From Flavobacteriales bacterium UBA3376 (GTDB lineage: Bacteria > Bacteroidota > Bacteroidia > Flavobacteriales > Weeksellaceae), in NCBI GenBank assembly GCA_002359055.1, contig DEQC01000092.1:5968-21229 (forward strand): 15,262 nt of DNA, in the 5' to 3' direction. The notes under the pieces are model-generated. The model worked only from the letters and a program-made list of their open reading frames with translations, was not told the origin of the DNA and did not search any database. Positions 1 to 6,482 of this stretch are shown piece by piece; the stretch's first letter is position 1, and each line of letters opens with the position of its first letter. The translations under genes and the position numbers were made by a program.

Positions 1-33
1 ACCGATGATTATAGCAATTATTGTTTTTTTCAT
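1..33 (-). CDS. 5' end of an unidentified exported protein (partial)
   Basis: Only the first 11 codons are inside the window. Read on the minus strand from the ATG at 33 they give MKKTIIAIIIG: two lysines followed by a run of isoleucines and alanine. That is the n-region and beginning of the h-region of a signal peptide or lipoprotein leader, so the product is probably exported or membrane-anchored. It lies 66 bp downstream of the HMG-CoA lyase gene on the same strand and could be co-transcribed with it. I see no terminator between them. Function cannot be assigned from 11 residues, and a chance ATG is possible. Confidence 0.5.
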   Translation of the reverse strand, partial: MKKTIIAIIIG

Positions 34-99
34 GTAAATTGATTTCTTCGGGAGACGATTATGTACCTTAAATAAAACGTCAAATCTTCATTATTATTT

Positions 100-957
100 T
101 TAGCCCATAACTTTCATCGCTGAATTATATGCTGATTCAAATGCAAACAAATTCAATCCATGTATTGCATTCACACTTTCTGCAAATGTAATTAACTTTT
201 CAGTGGGTGTATTGCCTACCAAGTCACTTTTTGCCATTGGACAACCTCCAAATCCTTTGATCGCTCCGTCGAATCTTCGACAACCATTTAGGTAAGCAGC
301 ATTTGTCTTTGAAAACCAATCGTCATATTCACAATGAAAATGAGCACCAAATTCGATTTCTTTGTATTGAGGAATCAATGTTTTGAACAATTCTTCTACA
401 TCTTCTATATGGGCAACCGAAGTGGTATCCGACAAATTAATTCTTTTGATACCTATATCAGCAAATCGATGTGCCCATTCCTTCACCAAATCCACATTCC
501 ATTCTTCTTGATAAGGGTTGCCAAATGCCATAGAAAAGTAAATCAAAAGTTCTTTCTCAGTACCTTCCAATTCCTTTTGAATTGTTTGAATCGTTTGAAA
601 AGCTTCTTCTCTCGATCGATTGGTATTGTTCAATTGAAATTCTTCTGAAATTGAAAATGGGAAACCCAACAAATCGACATTCTCATGTTTCATTGCCAAT
701 TCAGCTCCTTTTTCATTGGCAATAATCACTGACAATAAAGATTTATGTTCAATATCTTTTACAGCTTCTAAAACTTCAGCTGTATCTGCCATTTGAGGAA
801 TTATTTTCGGAGAAACAAAACTACCACAATCTATAGTATCGAAACCAACTTCCAACAAAAGACTCAGATGATTTATCTTGTCTTCTGTTGCAATAAAGTC
901 ATGAATTCCTTGCATCGCATCGCGAGGACAATCAACAATCTTGACTTTTTCGTTCAT
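100..957 (-). CDS. mvaB: Hydroxymethylglutaryl-CoA lyase
   Basis: This 285-residue protein belongs to the DRE-TIM metallolyase family and is predicted to cleave 3-hydroxy-3-methylglutaryl-CoA to acetoacetate and acetyl-CoA, the last step of leucine breakdown, in the cytoplasm. Visible family features are the N-terminal VDCPRDAMQ segment (R12, and D13 as metal ligand), GSFVSPK at 45-51, the metal-binding H-x-H at 206 and 208 in FGAHFH, catalytic C239 in GFGGCPMAK, and N249 in GNTPTEKL, which matches the last metal ligand. Length is normal for bacterial members. The loop after the catalytic cysteine reads MAKSDLVGN rather than the YAxGAxGN of the human enzyme; from memory this is common in flavobacterial homologues. 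The gene diverges from pepT across a 65-bp gap. Other leucine-pathway genes are not in the window, so the pathway role rests on family knowledge. A related homocitrate or citramalate synthase is unlikely because of the short length and the GGCP motif. Confidence 0.9.
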   Translation of the reverse strand: MNEKVKIVDCPRDAMQGIHDFIATEDKINHLSLLLEVGFDTIDCGSFVSPKIIPQMADTAEVLEAVKDIEHKSLLSVIIANEKGAELAMKHENVDLLGFPFSISEEFQLNNTNRSREEAFQTIQTIQKELEGTEKELLIYFSMAFGNPYQEEWNVDLVKEWAHRFADIGIKRINLSDTTSVAHIEDVEELFKTLIPQYKEIEFGAHFHCEYDDWFSKTNAAYLNGCRRFDGAIKGFGGCPMAKSDLVGNTPTEKLITFAESVNAIHGLNLFAFESAYNSAMKVMG

Positions 958-978
958 TTTATTTTAATTTTTCAGCTC

Positions 979-1008
979 GAAAGATATAGAATTTCCTACT
1001 TTTACAAA
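979..1008 (-). promoter_or_regulatory. Candidate Bacteroidota-type promoter for HMG-CoA lyase
   Basis: On the minus strand TTTG (1005-1008) is followed after 18 bp by TATCTTTC (979-986). This fits the Bacteroidota consensus TTTG-N19/20-TAnnTTTG with one mismatch in the -7 box and slightly short spacing. Transcription would start near 972, leaving about 15 nt of leader before the ATG at 957. A plus-strand TACTTTTA at 997-1004 could be the -7 box of the divergent pepT, but it has no recognisable -33 partner. Confidence 0.45.
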
Positions 1009-1022
1009 AAATTATTAGAGAA

Positions 1023-2264
1023 ATGGACAAACAATGGAGCAATAAATTAAAGGAAAGGTTTTTAAAATATGTTAGTTTCTATTCAGAAAGTATCCCTTTT
1101 GTAGATGCATTCCCAAGCTCTGAAAGACAGTGGGACATTGCTAAATATCTTTATGAAGAATTAAAAGAAATAGGTTTAGAAGATGTAAGCATAGATGACA
1201 ATGCCTATGTGATGGGCTTTTTACCGTCGAATATCGACAAAGAAGTACCGACCATTGGGTTTGTTGCACATTTCGATACTTCACCGGATTATTCGGGTGA
1301 AAATGTAAAACCACAAATCGTAGAAAATTATGACGGTGGACAAATCGTTTTGAATGAAGATTTAAACATGATTTTGTGTCCAAAGGATTTCCCTGAATTG
1401 TCACAGTACAAAGGTCAAACGATCATTACAACCGATGGTACAACACTTTTAGGAGCCGATGACAAAGCGGGAGTTGCTGAAATAGTTACGGCTATGGAAT
1501 ATTTGGTTGCAAATCCACACATCAAACATGGTAGAATTGCAGTTGCATTTACTCCAGATGAGGAAGTTGGACGAGGAGCTGATTTTTTCGATGTAGAAAA
1601 ATTCGGTGCTGAATGGGCTTATACAATGGATGGAAGCGAAATAGGTGAATTGGAATATGAGAATTTCAATGCTGCTTATGCTCACATCAAATTCTTTGGC
1701 AAAAGCGTTCACCCAGGTTATGCAAAAAATGCAATGATCAATGCGGTTACTTTGGCAAGAGAATTCGCTGCTGAATTGCCTCAAGATGAAGTTCCAGAAT
1801 TGACCGATGGACGTGAAGGATTTTTCCACTTGACTCAATTTGAAGGAAATGTTTCTGAAGCTGAAATTCAATACATCATCAGAGACCACGACATGGACCA
1901 ATTCAATGCGAGAAAAGAATTGATTCAAAATATCACCGATGAAATGAAAGCGAAATATGGCGAAGATAAAATCGAATTGGAAATGAAAGATCAATATTAT
2001 AATATGATCGAAAAAGTAAAAGAAAAATTCGAATCAGTTGAAATCGCTGAACAAGCTTTGAAAGATTTAGGAATTACTCCTAACATTAAACCCATCAGAG
2101 GTGGAACCGATGGTTCGCGTTTGAGTTTTATGGGATTGCCTTGTCCAAATATTTTCGCAGGTGGTCATAACTTCCATGGTCCTTACGAATATGTGCCTTT
2201 GGAATCTATGGAAAAAGCAACTCAAGTGATAGTGAGAATAGGCGAAATTGTCGCAGGGGAGTAA
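1023..2264 (+). CDS. pepT: Peptidase T (M20B aminotripeptidase)
   Basis: This 413-residue dizinc aminopeptidase is predicted to remove the N-terminal residue from tripeptides in the cytoplasm. The M20B metal-site residues are all present: H83 and catalytic D85 in VAHFDTSPD, D146 in LLGADDKAG, catalytic E180 with E181 in FTPDEEVGRG, D203 in YTMDGSE, and H385 in NFHGPYEYVP. H230 in SVHPGYAK belongs to the dimerisation (lid) domain at about 215-320, which separates the two parts of the catalytic domain. Length matches the E. coli enzyme closely. The start gives the typical N-terminus beginning with the amphipathic KLKERFLKYVSF. It diverges from HMG-CoA lyase and is followed 24 bp later by a hairpin terminator, so it is probably transcribed alone. 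No key residue is missing. Confidence 0.96.
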   Translation: MDKQWSNKLKERFLKYVSFYSESIPFVDAFPSSERQWDIAKYLYEELKEIGLEDVSIDDNAYVMGFLPSNIDKEVPTIGFVAHFDTSPDYSGENVKPQIVENYDGGQIVLNEDLNMILCPKDFPELSQYKGQTIITTDGTTLLGADDKAGVAEIVTAMEYLVANPHIKHGRIAVAFTPDEEVGRGADFFDVEKFGAEWAYTMDGSEIGELEYENFNAAYAHIKFFGKSVHPGYAKNAMINAVTLAREFAAELPQDEVPELTDGREGFFHLTQFEGNVSEAEIQYIIRDHDMDQFNARKELIQNITDEMKAKYGEDKIELEMKDQYYNMIEKVKEKFESVEIAEQALKDLGITPNIKPIRGGTDGSRLSFMGLPCPNIFAGGHNFHGPYEYVPLESMEKATQVIVRIGEIVAGE

Positions 2265-2288
2265 TCATACCATTCAATAAATCATATA

Positions 2289-2330
2289 AAAAAGTATTCT
2301 CGAAAATTAATCGGGAATACTTTTTGTTTT
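2289..2330 (+). terminator. Rho-independent terminator after pepT
   Basis: A 14-bp stem pairs 2289-2302 with 2312-2325 (one G:U pair at 2300/2314) around a 9-nt loop, AAAATTAAT. The A-run on the left arm pairs with a T-run on the right, followed by GTTTT. It lies 24 bp after the pepT stop and before the thioesterase, so it should isolate pepT transcription from the next gene. Confidence 0.85.
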
Positions 2331-2351
2331 AAATACCTTCAAATTTTTACA

Positions 2352-2792
2352 ATGGAAATCAATATCGATCAATTCAAATTCTCAATGCCCATCAACATTC
2401 GCTGGAACGATATGGATGCGTTGGGACATGTTAACAATGTTTATTATTTCGAATATTTTCAAGTGGCAAGAGGAATTTATATGCCTACTGTAAGTGAAAA
2501 TTGGGACTGGACAAAATTCATGTTTGTAATCGCTCATATCGAATGCAATTATATTCAAGAATTAAGCATGTTGCACAAAAAGCCTGAAATCAAAGTCAGA
2601 GCTTCGCGTTTGGGCAATAAAAGTTTTGATTTTGAATATGCCATTATAAGCGAAAAAGACGATGGCGAAAAAATCTTACACGCAACAGGAAAAAGTACTC
2701 AAGTCATGATCAATACTCAGCTAAAAAAATCCATTGAACTACCCGATTGGTTGAGAAGTGATTTGAGCAATTATGAAAATGATTTGAAATAA
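2352..2792 (+). CDS. Acyl-CoA thioesterase, hotdog fold (4HBT/YbgC-like)
   Basis: This 146-residue single-domain protein carries the hotdog thioesterase signature near its N-terminus: IRWNDMDALGHVNNVYYFEYF (from residue 16), in which D22 of the DALGHVNN stretch is the expected catalytic acid and the following helix is the hotdog 'sausage'. The remaining beta-rich part ends at ATGKSTQVMI, also usual for the family. It is predicted to hydrolyse acyl-CoA thioesters in the cytoplasm as a homo-oligomer; the acyl chain it prefers cannot be read from sequence. It sits between the pepT terminator and the M15 peptidase gene, with 95 bp to the latter, so it is probably monocistronic. I did not find a convincing promoter in the short gap before it. 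Confidence 0.85.
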   Translation: MEINIDQFKFSMPINIRWNDMDALGHVNNVYYFEYFQVARGIYMPTVSENWDWTKFMFVIAHIECNYIQELSMLHKKPEIKVRASRLGNKSFDFEYAIISEKDDGEKILHATGKSTQVMINTQLKKSIELPDWLRSDLSNYENDLK

Positions 2793-2850
2793 ATTTCAAA
2801 AATCCTATCATAGATTTCATCGAACAGAAATCCAAACCATGGAATATTTT

Positions 2851-2858
2851 TATATTTG
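2851..2858 (+). promoter_or_regulatory. Candidate -7 promoter element for the M15 peptidase
   Basis: TATATTTG is an exact match to the Bacteroidota -7 box TAnnTTTG and lies 29 bp before the ATG at 2888, giving a leader of about 24 nt. No TTTG is found at the expected -33 position, so support comes from the -7 box and its placement only. Confidence 0.4.
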
Positions 2859-2887
2859 GTTGGTTTAAATGATTCAATAGTTAGAAT

Positions 2888-3616
2888 ATGCATAGACGTG
2901 AATTTTTAAAAAAAGCCTCTCTGATGGGTGGATTCCTAATTATCAATCCATACCAAAACATCTTCAATGAATTTTCAGAAGATGAATTGTTAGGCAAAGG
3001 CAATCCACCTCTTTTTGGTAAAGATTTTAAATTGAGAGAAGAAGTGATGTTGCAATTCAACCTTATGAAAAAAGCTGCTAAAGAAAAGGGATTCAATATT
3101 CATGTCATTTCGAGTTTTAGAAGTTATTCCCATCAAAATAGAATTTGGGAAAGAAAATACAGAGATTTCAGAAATAGAGGATTATCACATCAAAACACCA
3201 TCGTCAAAATCATCGAATACAGTACCATCCCTGGAACTTCAAGACATCATTGGGGCACCGATTTAGACATCATAGATACGACCAAAGGTTTCCCAAAAAA
3301 TCCTTTGAGCGAGGTGCATTTCAATGAAGGTGGAAGCATGAGAAAATTCAAATTGTGGTTGGATGAAAATTCTGAGAAATATGGGTTTCACTTGGTTTAC
3401 ACCAACGAAGCTGGAAGAAAAGGTTTCAAATATGAACCTTGGCATTTCTCCTACAAACCTATTGCACAAAAGATGTTGAATGAATATCTCGCACTCGATT
3501 TAAAAACTATTTTAACTCAAAACAACTTGATGGGAAGTGAGCATTTCACTGATGAATTTATCACAAAATACAAAAACGAAAACATCTTGGACATCAATCC
3601 AGAACTATTGCCGTAG
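2888..3616 (+). CDS. M15B (VanY/LdcB-like) peptidase with Tat-type signal
   Basis: This 242-residue protein is a zinc DD- or LD-carboxypeptidase-like enzyme expected to trim peptidoglycan stem peptides in the periplasm. The M15B pattern is complete: SSFRSYSHQ at 75-83 with the substrate-binding arginine R78, SRHHWGTDLD at 118-127 supplying zinc ligands H120 and D127, and EPWHF at 183-187 supplying catalytic E183 and zinc ligand H186. The N-terminus, HRREFLKKA at 2-10, matches the twin-arginine consensus (RRxFLK) and is followed by a short hydrophobic stretch, SLMGGFLII. This suggests export in folded form through Tat, though no clear Ala-x-Ala cleavage site is seen and the leader may stay uncut. 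About 45 residues beyond the catalytic domain (from 198) form a tail I do not recognise. Whether it cuts D,D or L,D bonds cannot be decided here. It is convergent with dps, with a strong hairpin between. Confidence 0.85.
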   Translation: MHRREFLKKASLMGGFLIINPYQNIFNEFSEDELLGKGNPPLFGKDFKLREEVMLQFNLMKKAAKEKGFNIHVISSFRSYSHQNRIWERKYRDFRNRGLSHQNTIVKIIEYSTIPGTSRHHWGTDLDIIDTTKGFPKNPLSEVHFNEGGSMRKFKLWLDENSEKYGFHLVYTNEAGRKGFKYEPWHFSYKPIAQKMLNEYLALDLKTILTQNNLMGSEHFTDEFITKYKNENILDINPELLP

Positions 3617-3664
3617 AATTTAGATTGAATTAAATCTAAGCTTTACTTTAAAAGTTAACAATAA

Positions 3665-3704
3665 AAAATTGCTGTGAACTTCAGATGAAATTCACAGCAA
3701 TTTT
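3665..3704. terminator. Bidirectional terminator between the M15 peptidase and dps
   Basis: A perfect 14-bp inverted repeat, AAAATTGCTGTGAA (3665-3678) and TTCACAGCAATTTT (3691-3704), encloses a 12-nt loop that can pair three more bases (TTC/GAA). Flanking runs give TTTTC on the plus strand and TTTTTTAT on the minus strand, so it can stop transcription from both convergent genes. Confidence 0.9.
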
Positions 3705-3743
3705 CATTGATAAATCATTTTAAAATGCATTAAAAATGAAGTT

Positions 3744-4214
3744 TTATCCTAAGAAAGATTTCAGCATCCAAACTGTTTTTTCTTGTTCTGAGATAAAATC
3801 ACTCATCATTGCATTCGTACCTTCATCATCGAGTTCATCTGAACGAGTTAAAATTTCTCTTTCTATTTTCAATAATTCTTGAATCGAATTCAGAATCAAC
3901 TCAACTGATTCTTTAGCTTCGCTTACATTTTTACCTGGTTTTACCTTAGATGTTTTTAGATAATCATCAAAAGTATGCAAAGGTGTTTTTCCTAAAGTCA
4001 AAATTCTCTCAGCTATCATATCGACCTTTTCTTGTGCGTCAATATATAATTCTTCGAATTTATCATGTAGCTGAAAAAAATGCTGACCTTTGATATTCCA
4101 GTGAACTCCTCTTAAATTTTGATAATAAACTTGAAAATTTGCTAACAAGACATTTAAGTCATCAGACAATTCTTTAGTTGTTGATTTTTCTAATCCAATA
4201 GTTGAAAGTGTCAT
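3744..4214 (-). CDS. dps: Dps-family DNA-binding ferritin-like protein
   Basis: This 156-residue protein is a Dps/mini-ferritin: a four-helix bundle that forms a 12-subunit shell, oxidises Fe(II) with hydrogen peroxide and stores iron, protecting DNA. The inter-subunit ferroxidase ligands are visible with normal family spacing: H38 in LRGVHWNIKG, H50 and E54 in FFQLHDKFEELY, and D65 and E69 in KVDMIAER. The N-terminal tail before the first helix is short, with K10 and K14 as its only lysines, so strong DNA binding through the tail is not obvious; iron and peroxide detoxification may be the main role. The gene is divergent from oxyR, a peroxide-responsive activator known to control dps in other bacteria, which supports peroxide induction here. 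Length is typical and there is no sign of truncation. Confidence 0.93.
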   Translation of the reverse strand: MTLSTIGLEKSTTKELSDDLNVLLANFQVYYQNLRGVHWNIKGQHFFQLHDKFEELYIDAQEKVDMIAERILTLGKTPLHTFDDYLKTSKVKPGKNVSEAKESVELILNSIQELLKIEREILTRSDELDDEGTNAMMSDFISEQEKTVWMLKSFLG

Positions 4215-4247
4215 ATTATTATATTTTTTTTGTTAATATTCTGATTA

Positions 4248-4278
4248 TAAACTTAATACATTTAGTTCAATTAAAAAA
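4248..4278 (-). promoter_or_regulatory. Candidate dps promoter
   Basis: On the minus strand TTTT (4275-4278) is followed after 19 bp by TAAGTTTA (4248-4255), one mismatch from the Bacteroidota consensus in each box. Transcription would begin near 4242, leaving about 27 nt of A/T-rich leader before the dps ATG at 4214. Imperfect boxes would fit a promoter that needs an activator such as OxyR, but that is inference. Confidence 0.35.
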
Positions 4279-4332
4279 TATTCAAACTCAATTATTACAC
4301 TGCCAAAATCAATCCAATTTGCTTAAAAAAAC

Positions 4333-4366
4333 TAGATATTATTAATACCTTTATAAAAAATATCTA
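4333..4366. promoter_or_regulatory. Inverted repeat before oxyR, possible OxyR operator
   Basis: TAGATATT (4333-4340) and AATATCTA (4359-4366) form a perfect 8-bp inverted repeat with an 18-bp spacer, ending 3 bp before the oxyR ATG at 4370. The outer CTAG and CTAT tetramers lie about 36 bp end to end, close to the 37-bp span of the four-part OxyR site ATAG-n7-CTAT-n7-ATAG-n7-CTAT, although the two inner quarter-sites match poorly. A -7-like TACCTTTA (4346-4353) lies in the spacer, so a bound dimer or tetramer would cover the likely oxyR promoter. That suggests autoregulation. Confidence 0.4.
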
Positions 4367-4369
4367 TTT

Positions 4370-5314
4370 ATGACCTTAGTTCAATTGGAATATGTTTTAG
4401 CTGTTGCAGAATACAAGAATTTCACTTTAGCTGCTGACAAGTCCTTTGTCACTCAGCCAACTTTGAGTATGCAAATTCAAAAGCTTGAAAAAGAGTTAGA
4501 TATAGAGATTTTTGACAGAAGTTCTCATCCTATACAATTGACCAAAATCGGCGAAAAAGTAGTTGAACAAGCCAAAGTTATATTGAAAGAAGCCAAAAGA
4601 ATGCCTCAATTGGTTCATGAAGAAAAAGGATTAATGGAAGGATCTTTCAACATTGGTGTAATTCCAACGATACTCCCAACTTTAGTTCCTTTGTTTTATA
4701 AAACTTTTCAAGAAAAACATCCAAAAACAAATTTAGTCATAAGAGAACTACAAACCGATGAGATCATCAAACGTCTCAATGATGGAACTTTGGATTTTGG
4801 GTTGGTTGTAACTCCTCTACACGAAGAACAAATCGTTGAGAGAAATTTATTTTACGAACCATTGGTTGCTTATGTTCCTCCATATCATCCTTTGCACAGT
4901 CAATCGACCTTATCAAAGAATGATTTAAACATTGATGATATTTTGTTGTTAAAAGAAGGGCATTGTTTCAGAAATAATGTGATGAATCTATGTGAAGCTG
5001 CAAAACTCAACAATCAAAGTTTGAAATTGGATAGTGGAAGTCTTTATACTTTGATCAAATTGGCAGACGAAGGTTATGGATTTACTTTACTTCCTGCTTT
5101 GCATACCGATGATCTAACTCCGGAACAACAGGAAAACATCAGGTATTTCAACGACCCAATTCCAACCAGAGAAGTTAGTTTGATTTTTCATCAAACAAAT
5201 TTACGCAAGTCGTTTGAGAAAAGTTTGATAGAAACCATTCAAAGTGTTATCCGAGGAAAAATATTTATCGACAAAGTCAACAATGTAACATCGCCTTTAC
5301 TTAGCATTGCCTAA
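4370..5314 (+). CDS. oxyR: Peroxide-sensing LysR-type regulator OxyR
   Basis: This 314-residue LysR-family regulator has an N-terminal winged helix-turn-helix (residues 1-60; AADKSFVTQPTLSMQIQKLE is the recognition region) and a C-terminal periplasmic-binding-like sensor domain from about 90. The sensor holds the OxyR signature GHCFRNNVMNLC at 197-208. C199 and C208 sit eight residues apart at the same numbers as the redox pair of E. coli OxyR, with H198 and R201 next to the peroxidatic cysteine also kept. T100 in IPT likewise matches. This separates it from other LysR proteins such as CysB or MetR. It should form the C199-C208 disulfide on exposure to hydrogen peroxide and then activate targets. 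Divergence from dps fits that role. The start is supported by alignment of the first helix with E. coli OxyR. Its last 18 bp overlap the convergent aroC gene. Confidence 0.93.
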   Translation: MTLVQLEYVLAVAEYKNFTLAADKSFVTQPTLSMQIQKLEKELDIEIFDRSSHPIQLTKIGEKVVEQAKVILKEAKRMPQLVHEEKGLMEGSFNIGVIPTILPTLVPLFYKTFQEKHPKTNLVIRELQTDEIIKRLNDGTLDFGLVVTPLHEEQIVERNLFYEPLVAYVPPYHPLHSQSTLSKNDLNIDDILLLKEGHCFRNNVMNLCEAAKLNNQSLKLDSGSLYTLIKLADEGYGFTLLPALHTDDLTPEQQENIRYFNDPIPTREVSLIFHQTNLRKSFEKSLIETIQSVIRGKIFIDKVNNVTSPLLSIA

Positions 5315-6364
5315 TTTTGATCGATGCAACATCACAAAGTCGAGTAAAACCATTGCTGACAAAGCTTCAACTATAGGTACTGCTCTTGGAACTACACAAG
5401 GGTCATGACGACCTTTGCCTTCTAATTTTTTGATTTCACCTTCGGCATTTATCGTTTTTTGCGATTGCATAATAGTAGCAACTGGTTTGAAAGCGACTCT
5501 GAAATAAATATCCATACCGTTGGAAATTCCGCCTTGAATTCCTCCAGACAAATTGGTTTTTGTGGTTCCATCAGGCTCAAACAAATCATTATGTTCAGAA
5601 CCTAACATACGTGTACCACAAAATCCGCTACCATATTCAAAACCTTTGACTGCATTTATGCCCAACATAGCAAATCCCAATTTCGCATGAAGTTTATTAA
5701 ATATTGGCTCACCTAATCCAATTGGCACATTTTGAAGGACACAAGTAACAGTACCACCAATGGTATCTCCAGATTTTCGAACGGATTTTATTTTTTCGAT
5801 CATCTTCTGAGCAGTTTCCTCGTCTGGACAGCGAACGATATTCGTGTCGGTTTTCGAAAAATCCAAAGCTTGATAAGGTTTCTCTAAAAACAAATCTCCG
5901 ACAGACGAAACAAATGCACGAATAGAAATATCTGGCAACAACTGTTTGGCAATTGCACCAGCAACTACCCAATTGGCAGTTTCTCTTGCCGAACTCCTCC
6001 CTCCTCCTCTCGCATCGCGAATTCCATATTTTTTTGAATAAGTAAAATCTGCATGAGAAGGTCGATAAACATCTTCTAAATGATCATAATCCTTTGGTTT
6101 TTGATTTTCATTTTGAATGACAAAGCCAATCGGCATTCCTGTAGTTTTCCCATTGTAAATTCCCGAGAGAAATTCAACCTTATCGGACTCTTTTCTTTGA
6201 GTAACTATATTGGATTGGCCTGGTTTTCTTCTGTCCAATTCTATTTGAATTTTTTCTAAATCCAATTCAAATCCAGCGGGACAACCATCGATAATTCCAC
6301 CAATAGACTTCCCATGACTTTCTCCAAAAGTTGTGAGTTTAAAAATTTCACCCAATGTATTCAT
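5297..6364 (-). CDS. aroC: Chorismate synthase
   Basis: This enzyme makes chorismate from 5-enolpyruvylshikimate-3-phosphate using reduced FMN, the last step of the shikimate pathway feeding aromatic amino acids, folate and quinones. Using the ATG at 6364 it is 355 residues long and begins MNTLGEIFKLTTFGESHGKS, the family's standard N-terminus. Catalytic histidines are H17 in GESHGK and H104 in RPSHADFTY, followed by the GGGRSSARET flavin/phosphate-binding stretch at about 120-129 and a late GRHDPCVVPRA motif. The reading frame is open further upstream (ATG at 6385, TTG at 6388), but those starts add residues not found in the family and lie at or upstream of the predicted transcription start, so I reject them. 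It is divergent from uvrD and overlaps the convergent oxyR by 18 bp at its 3' end. No other aro gene is in the window. Confidence 0.95.
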   Translation of the reverse strand: MNTLGEIFKLTTFGESHGKSIGGIIDGCPAGFELDLEKIQIELDRRKPGQSNIVTQRKESDKVEFLSGIYNGKTTGMPIGFVIQNENQKPKDYDHLEDVYRPSHADFTYSKKYGIRDARGGGRSSARETANWVVAGAIAKQLLPDISIRAFVSSVGDLFLEKPYQALDFSKTDTNIVRCPDEETAQKMIEKIKSVRKSGDTIGGTVTCVLQNVPIGLGEPIFNKLHAKLGFAMLGINAVKGFEYGSGFCGTRMLGSEHNDLFEPDGTTKTNLSGGIQGGISNGMDIYFRVAFKPVATIMQSQKTINAEGEIKKLEGKGRHDPCVVPRAVPIVEALSAMVLLDFVMLHRSKLGNAK

Positions 6365-6385
6365 AAGCAAAAGTTCGAATTTCAT

Positions 6386-6393
6386 CAAAGTTA
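6386..6393 (-). promoter_or_regulatory. Candidate -7 promoter element for aroC
   Basis: The minus strand reads TAACTTTG, an exact match to TAnnTTTG, placed 22 bp before the ATG at 6364. Transcription would start near 6380, inside the open frame upstream of that ATG, which supports 6364 as the real start. No good -33 TTTG is present at 19-20 bp. Confidence 0.45.
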
Positions 6394-6461
6394 AAAGAAA
6401 GTAGAGTATAAATTGGAATAAGTTGATAAAATGATTTATTAAATTCGACCATATGGTTTCT

Positions 6462-6475
6462 TATCTTTAAATTTG
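6462..6475 (+). promoter_or_regulatory. Candidate overlapping -7 elements for uvrD
   Basis: TATCTTTA (6462-6469, one mismatch) overlaps TAAATTTG (6468-6475, exact TAnnTTTG). A TTCG at 6444-6447 lies 20 bp before the second and resembles the -33 box with one mismatch. Because the uvrD ATG is at 6483, transcripts would begin within about 1-10 nt of the start codon, making the message nearly leaderless. Confidence 0.4.
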
Positions 6476-6482
6476 CGACAAG

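Noticed and set aside
334..648. Plus-strand open frame opposite HMG-CoA lyase
   Set aside because: Antisense shadow of a conserved gene; composition (many Phe, Cys, Asn) and lack of motifs argue against a real protein.
1449..1994. Minus-strand 181-codon open frame opposite pepT
   Set aside because: It is the antisense shadow of a well-supported pepT, rich in Phe, Ile and Ser as expected from reversed AT-rich code, with no domain.
6365..6388. Longer aroC reading frame starting at TTG 6388 or ATG 6385
   Set aside because: The extra residues (MMKFELLL) are absent from the family, whose N-terminus aligns at the ATG at 6364, and the predicted transcription start falls near 6380.
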